The position numbers and the translations under genes are program-made. From assembly GCF_040869045.1 (NCBI RefSeq), contig NC_090322.1:193439477-193503476 (forward strand): a DNA stretch of 64,000 nt. Direction: 5' to 3'. This DNA is from Eurosta solidaginis (Eukaryota; Arthropoda; Insecta; Diptera; Tephritidae). Position 1 is the stretch's first letter. Every line of letters starts with the position of its first letter. Of the stretch, positions 33,396 to 44,087 are shown piece by piece. The notes below the pieces were generated by a model. That model was not told the DNA's origin and searched no databases. It saw nothing but the letters and a program-made list of their open reading frames with translations.

Positions 33396-34629
33396 AGCGC
33401 AGCATGCCTAAAGCGTACTGATGATGAAGGCTTAGCACCCTTCGAAATGGATCTATCTGCGCAGCTATGGCAGGTTGTCTGAAAAATTTTCTACTTACTA
33501 TTCCAAAAACAAAATACAATTTTTCAAATTTAGAAAAATTAAAAAATTACAATAATTATCATTAGAAAAAAATTATTATTCTGGCCTTGAGCTCGAATCG
33601 AACCTGAATCATTTATCAATAGGCCGATAAAAACAAAAACAATTGTTAATAAACCATGAGCACTTGGGAATGTCAAACAAAGTAATTGACAATAAACAAA
33701 AAATCCAGCATTATCAGTGATTTGCACCAGATGGCGCAACACTGAATAAATATAGTTGGTAAAAAGGAATAGAAGTAGCAAATTTGCCAGTCAAATAAAC
33801 CACCGCTGTATAGCTAAATGGTTAGCGCAGCATGCCTAAAGCGTACTGATGATGAAGGCTTAGCACCCTTCGAAATGGATCTATCTGCGCAGCTATGGCA
33901 GGTTGTCTGAAAAATTTTTTACTTACTATTCCAAAAACAAAATACAATTTTTCAAATTTAGAAAAATTAAAAAATAACAATAATTATCATTAGAAAAAAA
34001 TTATTGTTCTGGCCTTGAGCTCGAATCGAACCTGAATCATTTACTAAACTTAGTTCATGTACTTATCTGAACTCGCTTTATCTTAGTAATAAAAATGGGC
34101 GAAATCCGACAATGACCACGCCCCCTTTTTTGATATCGAAAATTTCGAAAAATTAAAAAATGCCATAATTCTATACCAAATACGAAACAATGGTTGAAAA
34201 ATGGTGGTTGGATTGGTTTTTTGAGCAAAATATAACTTTAGAAAAAACTTTGTAAAATGGGTGTGACACCGACCATATTAAGTAGAAAAAGTTCTGCAGG
34301 GCGAAATCAAAAGCCCTTGGAATCTTGGCAGGAATACTGTTACCACGAACATATATAAATAAATTAGCAGTACCCGACAGATGATGTTCTGGCTCACCCT
34401 GGTCCACATTTTGGTCGATATCTCAAAAACGCCTTCACATATACAACTAAGGGCCACTCCCTTTTAAGACCCTCATTAATACCTTTAATTTGATACCCAT
34501 ATTGTACAAACACAATCTAGAGTCACCCCTGGTCCACCTTTATGGCGTTATCTCGAAAAGGCGTACACCTATAGAACTAAGGTCACTCCCTTTTAAAAGA
34601 GTCATTAACACCCATAATCGAATGAGCAA

Positions 34630-36355
34630 AGATCCCGCATTCCGGAATTGTTGTATTTGTAATCGAATTTGAAAAAAAAAAGTTGAGCTTTTGAAGTTTT
34701 TCGATTTATTACATTTCTCTCATATTTCGCTACCAGTGTTCGGAGTATTTAAAACTGTTACCTTAACCAAAGACTACGCCGGAGTAAAAATTAAATTTTC
34801 GGAGTATATTTTTTCTTCCTTTTTGAAAGCGGGCGAACAACTAACATCAAATTGATTTGTTGGCTTGGCAAACCTTTGGATTGTGTTTTTGCCATACAAT
34901 GTTTCTTAGCAAAAAAAGTTATCTGCCTTATCAGGTGCACATGGAGTCGGCCTAAAACGTGTAGGATGACCAATGAATGCTCCCATTAACACACCACATT
35001 CTATATCCCCGGATATTTATCGCGAAAAATTATTATTATTTTCGGTTACCATACATATTTCATGCTCTTTTAATGACATAAGGTTTCAAGGCCGGGGCAG
35101 ATTCCTGTAGGAACGATAATGGCGACCTGTTAACTGACGTACAGAGTGTGTGGGAAGACGAACCCGATACCCCGATCGTCGATGATGAAAAACACTCCCC
35201 GGCATCCAATATCACGGCTAAAAAATCACAAGGTGCCAAGTAATGACGGGATACCCGCCGGGCTGTTCAAAAAAAGTGAAGCAAAAAAGTGGGTCTTGCA
35301 GTAAATTTGGACAAGACGAAGTACTTGCTGTCATTGTGGCCTTTGTAGCTACGTCACTGTTGACGGATATAAATTCGAGACTGTGAAGGATTTCGTTTAT
35401 TTGGAAAGCAGCATTAAAAGCAAAAACAATGTTGGCCTAGAAATCAAACGGAGAATAACTTGCCAACTAGTGTTTCTTTAGGAAATTGAAAAGTCCTCTC
35501 TCGACGAACAAAATTCTCGCTCTATAAGTCACTCAAAATACCTGTTCTTATGTATGGCTCGGAATCATGGAAGGTGTCGAGAGAAGATGAAATGGCTCTT
35601 GGAGTATTCGAGAGAAAAGTTCTCCGGAAGGTTTATAGTTCTATCCGTGAAGTCGACGGCGAGTGTCGAAGGAGGTATAAAGATGACTTATATGAGCTTT
35701 ACGCAGACATGACGATAGTGCAGCGATTGAAAATCCAAAGGCTTCGCTAGCTAAGGCATGTTATGAGGATGAACGAATACGCTCCGGCAGCTTGTAAACA
35801 GAGGAAAGAGAAAACCTGCACTGAGTTGGGAGAGACAGTTGGAGGAAGATTTTACCTCGGTTGGTCCCCCAATTGGCGACTGTTATCGCACTCACTGACT
35901 CAACGTACTTCAAGAAATGCTGTATGTTAAATTTTGCCAGGATTTACAGATCACACCCGAACACATTTTTGGCTTACATTTTACTTCTTATTTTCTCATT
36001 CCGTACGAAAAAAGTATAAAAACTGTGAGTAAAATGTGAACAAACATGTCTGAAGACACAAACATAGAATTCATGTCATTTCATCCAATCGTCACTTGTA
36101 AACTATCAGCTTTTCATACGTATACAATAAAAACTTCAACCAAAAGATATTAGGTAGTAATACTATTTAGTTTTCAACTAGACTCAAATAAACCTTTGAG
36201 ATAGAAAAATGTAGTGGGAGGTAAGAGCGAAGCAAAATACTCCGATTGGAGTAAAGTCTGAACACTGTCAGTCGTGACGTCACGCCGAGAAAATTTATTT
36301 CACGGCTAACTATGATTTTTTGCTCTCTCGGTTTTTAATGCGGGATCTGTTTATT
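34630..36355. mobile_element. TIR-bounded insert in the mini-me-like repeat
   Basis: AGATCCCGCATT at 34629-34640 and AATGCGGGATCT at 36344-36355 form a 12-bp perfect inverted pair, exactly where the host repeat is broken. Subterminal pieces also look inverted (CAGTGTTC near 34734 and GAACACTGTCAG near 36270). No transposase is seen; the inside holds a LINE remnant. No TSD could be fixed. Confidence 0.5.
35085..35890 (+). pseudogene. LINE reverse transcriptase remnant (RTE-like, tentative)
   Basis: Pieces: NDNGDLLTDVQSVWEDE (35115), KSQGAK..DGIPAGLFKK (35230, with a stop), then after a deletion VNLDKTKYLLSL, VTVDGYKFETVKDFVYLESS (35355), EIKRRITC, and LMYGSESWKVSREDE to MTIVQRLKIQRLR (35550-35750). 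These match the connection and C-terminal part of widespread insect LINE ORF2s. The clade is uncertain. Confidence 0.65.
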
Positions 36356-36518
36356 GGTTCATGATTAACACCTTTCATTTGATACCCATGCCATACAAAC
36401 ACATTCCAGGGTTACCCTAGGTTCATTTTCCTACATGGTGATTTTACCTTATTTTGTCTCCAAAGCTCTCAGCTGAGTATTTAATGTTCGGTTACACCCG
36501 AACTTAGCTTTCCTTGCT

Positions 36519-36810
36519 TGTTATTCGTAGCTTGGTTATTTGATATTCGTTTTTTTTTTTTTAATTATATGTGATATGCTGTTATTTTGGACTGGGCAAA
36601 CTTTATAATTATTTCTAATGTACTTTTAAGCTCTGCGGTCGTTTCAAAATTTGTTTCAAATTTTGTTTTAGCAGACAAAACCTTTTGAAAATGACTTTTG
36701 AGCTCAAATGGACACAAGACCCAGTCTATCAGGTATTCGTAATGAGATCAGGTTTATAACACGACTATTTTCGATTCCTCATTATATGTAGGACATACAC
36801 AGATACATAC
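36519..36810. other. hfw intron end, nothing recognised
   Basis: AT-rich sequence between the mini-me-like composite and the hfw donor at 36810. No feature apart from the TTATTCGTAGCTTGGTTATT flank. Confidence 0.45.
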
Positions 36811-37559
36811 CTCACATCCACTGTTATATTCTGATTTTGATTAAAATTTGGTATCCCCGTTAAATTATTCTGCGATATATCTAATACTTTCAAATTTGGT
36901 GGAATTAAGCCACGCTGTGTAATTTCCGATAAATTATTATTGGAAACATTAAGGCACTTAATGGCAGAGAAACGTGAAAATCCACCCACTAATTTTGTTA
37001 TGTTGCCGTCGGTGATGGCAAGCGATTGTAATGTTTGATAGAGAGAATGTGATAAATCCAATTCATGTAGAGTTACATTTCGGATATGTAAATTGGTCCA
37101 ATTTGTAGTGTTGCTGCACGATAATATCATTGACATGTGTGTAACATTGCAGCAATACCATGACGTAGCCACACTGGGATGTGCTCGACAATGGCAAATA
37201 CCTAAATGGCCGTGAAGGTCGCTATTTAATTGACTCCACGCGGGCAATGGCTTGTCACATAGCTCTTCATCAGCATAAAAACATTGCCGTCGATATTCTG
37301 GTATCTCTGGTTCAATTGGTGCCGGCGTAGTTGTCGTGGCTAGAGGAGCTGCATTGATTGGCAATACAGATTGCACTGGTGTTGGTTGTGGTTGTGGTAC
37401 TGGTGGCTGATGTAATATTGGCATCACATCTGGCAATGGCTCCTGTGGCAACGCCACTGGCTTATTCTCAGAGGGAAATTGCTGTGCATGAGGTAGTGCA
37501 TAAAGTCCTGGTGATTGCAGCAAACATACCGCGGTGAAGAGAGTTAGTGCGCGCAATGT
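36811..37559 (-). CDS. hfw: halfway-like LRR protein, upstream coding exon in window
   Basis: This exon encodes about 249 residues plus two bases of a split codon. It opens in frame after a pyrimidine-rich acceptor (AG at 37561-37560) and ends at a GTATGT donor (36810). The first residues form a signal-peptide hydrophobic stretch (LFTAVCLLQ), so the start codon must lie in a further exon that I could not locate. A Pro/Gln/Thr-rich linker follows, then a Cys-rich N-cap region (CHC and YCCNVT motifs), then leucine-rich repeats such as LKVLDISQNNLTGIP. Many N-glycosylation sequons (NVT, NTT, NWT, NIT, NLS, NLT) fit a secreted or ectodomain protein. The family match to insect halfway, an LRR protein genetically linked to ecdysone-dependent development, is from memory. 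The LRR/secreted assignment is read directly. A SINE sits 56 bp upstream of the acceptor. Confidence 0.8.
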
Positions 37560-37614
37560 CTACAAAGAGAAAGAAAAGACATCGAAATAATATTAATATC
37601 AACGTTGTTAACTA

Positions 37615-37972
37615 AAAAATAAAATAAATAAATGTAAGGCGCGATAACCTCCGAAGAGATCTAAGGCCGAGCTTCTCTTCCAATTTGCGTCGTGCTCCTC
37701 TTGCTTTTCCATACAAATTGGTCGGACGGGACCTACATGTTTTATGCCGACTCCGAACGGCATCTGCAAGGCAGATGAGTTTTCACTGACAGCTTTTCAT
37801 GGCAGAAATACACCCGGAGCGCTTGCCAAACACTGCCGAGGGGCGACCCCGCTTAGAAAAATTGTCTTCTAATTGAAAAACCTTATTTCTAAAATTTTGA
37901 TGTTGCTTTGCCCGGGGTGTGAACCCAGGGCATACGGTGTGGTAGGCGGAGCACGCTACCATCACACCACGG
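37615..37972 (-). mobile_element. tRNA-derived SINE (copy 3), 56 bp upstream of an hfw exon
   Basis: Antisense on the plus strand, hence in the same orientation as hfw. TSD TGTTAACTA at 37606-37614 and 37973-37981. It has the full tRNA-like head (GGGTTCACACCCCGG and GGTAGCGTGC on the minus strand) and a T-rich end facing the hfw acceptor. The T-rich tail lies close to the branch/pyrimidine region. Confidence 0.85.
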
Positions 37973-37981
37973 TGTTAACTA

Positions 37982-38265
37982 GTCTTCGAAATAGTAAAGG
38001 CATGTGGCAAGGGGTAGTGAAGTGCAACACTATGGCTAGCCATGCATATGATGACTTTCATATCTCACTGTTGTTGCTGTTGCTGTAGCGATAAGGTTAC
38101 TCCCTGAAGGTTTTGGGGAGTGTTATCGATGCGATGATCCTTTGCCAGATCCGATACGCTCCGTTAACACAGCTCAATTAGGGTGCTAGCCCGACCATAT
38201 CGGGAACGATTTATATGGCCACATTAAACCTTCAGGCCATTCCTCCCTCCCCACCCCAAGTTCCA
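37982..38265 (+). repeat. R2-family dispersed repeat, 5' part
   Basis: After about 70 bp of unmatched sequence (to about 38060), TTGTTGCTGTTGCTGTAGCG starts the R2 family, with GGTTTTGGGGAGTGTTATCG and CTAGCCCGACCATATCGGGA. It flows into the first 776-bp unit. Confidence 0.6.
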
Positions 38266-40593
38266 TGAGGAGCTTGGGGTCGCCAGAGCCTCGTCTGTTA
38301 GTGAAACGGAATTCGCCGCTCGAAGGTGAGGTTGACAATTGGGTTTGGAGAAGCTATATGTATATTGCGCTGCCAACCTCAAAAGGTTGCGCTACACAAC
38401 CCCTTGAATCTGGTATTTTAGTCGCCTCTTACGACAGGCATACCTACCACGGGTAGGTTGCTAAAGTTGTAGTTATAACAAGAAGTGGGTACTCAAATGT
38501 GGATAGTCTCTCCGGATAGGAATCCGGTAATGTAACCTTCAGGTTGTTGTTGTTGGTGCGATAAGGTTACTCCCCGAAGGCTTTGGGGAGTGTTATCAAT
38601 GTGATGGTTCTTTGTCGGATACAAATCCGGTACGCTCCGGTAACACAGCAACATTAAGGTGCTGGCCCAACCATGTCGGGAACGATTTGTATGACCACAT
38701 TAAGCCTTCAACCCATACCTCCCTCCCCTCGCCTGTTAGTGAAACGGTATTCGCCGCTCAAAGGTGAGGTTGACAATTGGGTTGGAGAAGCTATATATTG
38801 CGCTACACAACCCCTTGAATCCCCTTAACCTGCAGGTCATCTCACCTAGTTTAACTCCAAAGAATTGTTTGGAGAAATAGCTGGATTATGAGATGTGAAA
38901 GGTTTCATATACGTAGATCTGCCATCGAATTGCAGTTTGTTGTAGCAGCAACTCGCACTACCTTATGTGCACTACCATCAATAATCCTATAACACGAGCT
39001 CTAAGAAACTGGCATAGTCAGTATGATTGGTTGGACCTGGGAGAGGAGCTTGGGGTCGCCAGAGCCTCGTCTGTTAGTGAAACGGAATTCGCCGCTCGAA
39101 AGTGAGGTTGACAATTGGGTTTGGAGAAGCTATATGTATATTGCGCTGCCAACCTCAAAAGGTTGCGCTACACAACCCCTTGAATCTGGTATTTTAGTCG
39201 CCTCTTACGACAGGCATACCTACCGCGGGTAGGTTGCTGAAGTTGTAGTTATAACAAGAAGTGGGTACTCAAATGTGGATAGTCTCTCCGGATAGGAATC
39301 CGGTAATGTAACCTTCAGGTTGTTGTTGTTGTAGCGATAAGGTTACTCCCCGAAGGCTTTGGGGAGTGTTATCAATGTGATGGTTCTTTGTCGGATACAA
39401 ATCCGGTACGCTCCGTTAACACAGCAACATTAAGGTGCTGGCCCAACCATGTCGGGAACGATTTGTATGACCACATTAAGCCTTCAACCCATACCTCCCG
39501 CCCCTCGCCTGTTAGTGAAACGGTATTCGCCGCTCAAAGGTGAGGTTGACAATAGGGTTGGAGAAGCTATATATTGCGCTACACAACCCCTTGAATCCCC
39601 TTAACCTGCAGGTCATCTCACCTAGTTTAACTCCAAAGAATTGTTTGGAGAAATAGCTGGATTATGAGATGTGAAAGGTTTCATATACGTAGATCTGCCA
39701 TCGAATTGCAGTTTGTTGTAGCAGCAACTCGCACTACCTTATGTGCACTACCATCAATAATCCTATAACACGAGCTCTAAGAAACTGGCATAGTCAGTAT
39801 GATTGGTTGGACCTGGGAGAGGAGCTTGGGGTCGCCAGCGCCTCGTCTGTTAGTGAAACGGAATTCGCCGCTCGAAGGTGAGGTTGACAATTGGGTTTGG
39901 AGAAGCTATATGTATATTGCGCTGCCAACCTCAAAAGGTTGCGCTACACAACCCCTTGAATCTGGTATTTTAGTCGCCTCTTACGACAGGCATACCTACC
40001 GCGGGTAGGTTGCTAAAGTTGTAGTTATAACAAGAAGTGGGTACTCAAATGTGGATAGTCTCTCCGGATAGGAATCCGGTAATGTAACCTTCAGGTTGTT
40101 GTTGTTGTAGCGATAAGGTTACTCCCCGAAGGCTTTGGGGAGTGTTATCAATGTGATGGTTCTTTGTCGGATACAAATCCGGTACGCTCCGTTAACACAG
40201 CAACATTAAGGTGCTGGCCCAACCATGTCGGGAACGATTTGTATGACCACATTAAGCCTTCAACCCATACCTCCCTCCCCTCGCCTGTTAGTGAAACGGT
40301 ATTCGCCGCTCAAGGGTGAGGTTGACAATTGGGTTTGGAGAAGCTATATATTGCGCTACACAACCCCTTGAATCCCCTTAACCTGCAGGTCATCTCACCT
40401 AGTTTAACTCCAAAGAATTGTTTGGAGAAATAGCTGGATTATGAGATGTGAAAGGTTTCATATACGTAGATCTGCCATCGAATTGCAGTTTGTTGTAGCA
40501 GCAACTCGCACTACCTTATGTGCACTACCATCAATAACCCTATAACACGAGCTCTAAGAAACTGGCATAGTCAGTATGATTGGTTGGACCTGG
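38266..40593. repeat. 776-bp unit in three tandem copies
   Basis: Units 38266-39041, 39042-39817 and 39818-40593, each starting GAGCTTGGGGTCGCCAG and ending GGTTGGACCTGGGAGAG. Each unit contains the 3' part of one R2 repeat, a nearly whole second R2 repeat (TTGTTGTTGTTG.AGCGATA) and about 200 bp of other sequence (TTGTTTGGAGAAATAGCTGG). Differences between units are isolated single bases and small indels. Open frames of 63-69 codons within are translated repeat. Confidence 0.9.
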
Positions 40594-41094
40594 GAGAGGT
40601 TACTGTAAGAGTGGTTAGTTCCATTAGAGTTGCACTCCAGTACCCTTTGTGGCATCATTATTAATTTAATGTAAACCCATTTCATTTGCTCCGTTATGTT
40701 CAAAAAATGCTCATCCTTGCAGCAGCTCCTTATGATAGGACTCCTAGTCCCTCACACCAAGTGCTCCGTATACCAACTAAGAATATTTATGATTGAGAGA
40801 TCATTCCAATGCAGTGCATGCTTTGGCCGCTATTAGGTTTATAGATGTTCTGGGCTTAGCAAAAGCAACCATCCAACCGGCGCATTCGTTTCATCGTTCT
40901 GCCAAAACACAAGTACCCGCCCCTCAACACCAGGTACTCCAGCAGTAGTCGGATAGCACACACCACAAAGCCTAAACTCTTCAAGGCGTGTCCACCCATC
41001 TCCAACCTCCAATGTGACAACCTCCCCCCCATTGCACTGCAATTAAATCGTAAAGGGTTAACCAGAAAGATAGCGGAGATGGTTGACTACATGA
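40594..41094. other. Nothing recognised
   Basis: No domain or repeat relation is visible. A minus-strand frame (40839-41042) has no recognisable motif. Confidence 0.4.
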
Positions 41095-41098
41095 ATAC

Positions 41099-41938
41099 TG
41101 TTACGAATATTAGCAAAACTAAGGGGTGCTGCGATCTCTAAGCCGATGCTAAACAGTGATATCATGCACATCCATAGTTCAATCATTATGTATCTACATG
41201 AACGAAACAATAATTGCGTCTACACATATGTACCATGTACGTATACGAGCAGCGGAGAGTCAATGCACACACACATGCGTTAGGGCGGGTAGATTTGTGG
41301 GGAGGCAAAAAAATCGCCCATTGCTCTGTGAAAATCATATTCTAGGGATCAAAATAAGAAACTTTGCCGAAGGAACCATACCTCTAAAACGAATTCTGAT
41401 GTCCCCCCCAATTTTCGTTTTAGAGGTATGGTTCCTTCGGCAAAGTTTCTTATTTTGATCCCTAGAATACGATTTTCACAGAGCAATGAGCGATTTTTAA
41501 ATCGACCCGCCCTAACATGCATATATCTGAGATAATCCTGAAAGTATGCAATGAGAAAAGCTATAAAATCGTGCAATTGTAGTTACAGCTGAGAAGTTTG
41601 AGAGCTGATGGCAACTAGTAGATTCTGGAAGCGCCTAGAAGATGCGAACGTGGAAATCAGAGAGTATAAGGCAGCAAATGTAGAGGCGCTGGAATTCAGT
41701 TTGAGTTGAGCTATCAAGCAGTTATTGATTAAGCACGCAATCTGTCGGGCAATAGTACAGCTTCAATTGAGCTATCAATCAGTTTGGTTGTTAAGGAAGC
41801 TAGTTGCAAAGTATAAGTGTTATTGTGAAGTACTTTAATAAAGGCCATTTTTCCATTATTCAATGTTGGAGTTATTTTAGCGATACGAACGTTGGGAGAA
41901 AATTGCAAATAAGGGGAATTGCAAGTAAATTCGTTACA
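41099..41938 (+). repeat. Gypsy-2 5' LTR
   Basis: TGTTACGAATATT..GTTACA. Without the MITE it is about 600 bp. TATAAG at 41665 and TCAGT at 41696 form a likely core promoter. Confidence 0.8.
41279..41516. mobile_element. Foldback MITE in Gypsy-2 5' LTR
   Basis: Nearly the whole 238 bp is an inverted repeat. It starts GTTAGGGCGGGT and ends ACCCGCCCTAAC, with arms of roughly 105-110 bp (including AGGTATGGTTCCTTCGGCAA and its complement) around a short C-rich centre. ATGC on both sides (41275-41278 and 41517-41520) appears once in the other LTR, which supports a 4-bp TSD. Superfamily not assigned. Confidence 0.85.
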
Positions 41939-41988
41939 ATTGGTGTCAGAAGAGGAATTGTTGAATAAATTCCAGAGGACAAGAAGGA

Positions 41989-42357
41989 CAATTGGCACAG
42001 TGGATCGAGCGACTACAAAGTTATGACTTTTCCATTGAGCATCGAAAAGGTAGTACCCATGGAAATGCCGATGCAATGTCACGAAGACCATGTAGTTTGG
42101 AATGCAAGCACTGTTCAAAAGCCGAGGCTAAAGAAGACATTATAGATGTCCGGCTAATGACTATAACATGTACAGATGAATGGGACAAGGAACAGCTAAG
42201 AAAGTGTCAGCTAGAAGATACAGATCTGTCACGTGTTATGCAGGGGCTCGAACGAAACGAAAGACCAAACAGAGAGTCCCATTGCGAAGTCATATTGGGA
42301 ACAGTGGAACAGTTTAGAATTGATATCCGGTTGCCTTCATCGAGTATGGGAGAGTGA
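41989..42357 (+). pseudogene. Gypsy-2 RNase H end and integrase linker
   Basis: Starts LAQWIERLQSYDFSIEHRKG and THGNADAMSRRP, the classical end of Gypsy RNase H, right after the 5' leader. A frame change near 42315 leads into the integrase frame. Confidence 0.75.
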
Positions 42358-43492
42358 GGATGGTAAATGCAAGAAGAAACTGATAGTTGTTCCCAGAAAG
42401 AGGATTCCTGACGTGCTCAGCGAGCTGCATAATGGTCCAAGCGGAGGTCATCTTGGAATCACGAAGACGCTCGAGAAGATTAAACAGAGATTCTATTGGG
42501 TTGGTTGCCGTCAGTCGGCCACTGAGTGGATTGCGAACTGCGAGGTTTGCAGCAGAGCGAAAGGACCCAGAACCCGAAGTCATGGCAAGATGAAGCAATA
42601 TAACTCAGGTGCGCCATTTGAAAGGATCGCTATGGATGTCGCCGGTCCATTTCCTACTAGCAACTGCGGAAACAAATATGTACTGGTAGTTATGGATTAT
42701 TTCAGCAAATGGCCAGGGGTATACCCAATCCCAAATCAAGAAGCGGAAACGGTAGCCGAAGTGTTTATAAACAATTGGGTTGCAAGGTATGGTGTACCAA
42801 TGGAGTTACATTCTGACCAAGGCAGGAATTTTTAATCAGCTGTGTTCCAGGAAATCTGTAAATTATTGGGCATTCGAAAAATACGGACAACTGCATTGCA
42901 TCCTCAATCCGATCGTATGGAAGAACGATTCAATAGAACATTGGAGGAGCACTTAAGGAAAGTAGTAGACAAGTACCATAAAGAGTGGGATACCCGCATA
43001 CCATTATTCTTGATGGCTTACCGATCAGCAGTGCATGAGACAACGGGCCAAACCCCTGCAAAAGTAATTTTTGGCAATGACCTTAGACTGCCAGCTGATT
43101 TGAAGTTTGGGATAGATGCCAATGCGGAGAGAAATGTCAAGAAATCCACTAGTGATTTGGAAGAAGAGCTAAGAGAAATACATGATCTGATAAGGCAACG
43201 AACAAAGATTATGAGTGACAAGATGAAAGCCAGATACGATAAAGCAATTAATCCGGAAGGTTTTCAGGAAGGAGATTTGGTGCTGTTATACAACCCACAA
43301 CGTAAAAAAGGTTTGTCCCCGAAATTTCAGTGTAATTGGAAAGGCCCATACAAAGTTGTAAAACGGATCAACGATGTAGTGTACCGCATACAAACCATCG
43401 GTAAACCACGAACCAAAATGAAAGTGGTCCATTTGGAAAGGCTGGCAACGTTTAGATCGGCAGATTTGTCTAATCGGGACGATCAGACTTAG
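42320..43492 (+). pseudogene. Gypsy-2 integrase with one internal stop
   Basis: Zinc motif with HLGITKTLEKIKQRFYW and CEVCSRAKG. Core with IAMDVAGPFP, SDQGRNF and HPQSDRMEERFNRT (D, D, E). C-terminal basic domain with GDLVLLYNPQRKKG and GPYKVVKRINDVVYRIQT. A TAA at 42833-42835 follows GRNF, and the frame is otherwise continuous to 43492. The residues around the Glu (SDRMEERF) differ from the usual ANGxVER pattern but keep Glu. Confidence 0.8.
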
Positions 43493-43503
43493 GTGGAGGG
43501 CAG

Positions 43504-44087
43504 TGTTACGAATATTAGCAAAACTAAGGGGTGCTGCTATCTCTAAGCCGATGCTAAACAGTGATATCAAGCACATCCATAGATCAATCATTATGTATCT
43601 ACATAAACGAAACAATAATTGCGTCTACACATATGTACCATGTACGTATACGAGCAGCGGATAGTCAATGCACAAACACATGTATATATCTGAGATACTC
43701 CTGAAAGTATGCAATTGTAGTTACAGCTGAGAAGTTTGAGAGCTGATGGCAACTAGTAGATTCTGAAAGCGCCTAGAAGATGCGAACGTTGAAATCAGAG
43801 AGTATATAAGGCAGCAAATGTAGAGGCGCTGGAATTCAGTTTGAGTTGAGCTATCAACCAGTTATTGATTAAGCACGCAATCTGTCGGGCAATAGTAGAG
43901 TTTCAATTGAGCTATCAATCAGTTTGGTTGTTAAGCAAGCTAGTTGCAAAGTATAAGTGTTATTGTGAAGTAGTAGAAAAGGCCATTTTTCCATTATTCA
44001 ATATTGGAGTTATTTATTCAACAGTTTAGCGATACGATCGTTGGCAGAAAATTGCAAATAAGGGGAATTGCAAGTAAATTCGTTACA
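43504..44087 (+). repeat. Gypsy-2 3' LTR
   Basis: Preceded by the polypurine tract at 43491-43503. It lacks the MITE. Confidence 0.8.

Larger units (their letters stand above)
30050..34035. mobile_element. Palindromic SINE/MITE-like composite hosting a CsRn1-type element
   Basis: Flanked by TTTACTAAACTTA on both sides (about 30037-30049 and 34036-34048). The block P (30050-30205, with GGTTCGATTCGAGCTC) recurs inverted at 33487-33650 and in part at 33913-34035. The block Q (30206-30285 plus 33396-33486; TATAGCTAAATGGTTAGCGC, like a tRNA A-box region) recurs directly at 33749-33912. So the order is P Q inverse-P, spacer, Q inverse-P. Confidence 0.6.
29138..36518. mobile_element. mini-me-like dispersed repeat, split into three segments by insertions
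   Basis: Segments 29138-30049, 34036-34629 and 36356-36518. The left end is ATACTCAGCTGAGCAGAGCTC. The right end has GCTCTCAGCTGAGTATTTAA and ACACCCGAACTTAGC, so CTCAGCTGAG lies near both ends in inverted sense. It contains a GTCCGTCCGTCCGTCCGTCTG run (given here as 29281-29308) and CACGCCCA modules. Flanks share TTATTCGTA(A/G)CTTG..TTATTTGATATTCGTTTTT, a possible ~33-bp duplication. Confidence 0.55.
41099..44087 (+). mobile_element. Ty3/Gypsy-2 LTR retrotransposon, internally deleted
   Basis: TSD ATAC at 41095-41098 and 44088-44091. 5' LTR 41099-41938 (with a 238-bp MITE inside), 3' LTR 43504-44087. The primer site and leader are the same as in Gypsy-1. The leader joins directly to the last codons of RNase H, so gag, protease and RT are gone, while integrase is kept to its end. 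LTRs differ more from each other than those of Gypsy-1, including a ~25-bp indel, so this is an older insertion. Confidence 0.85.
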
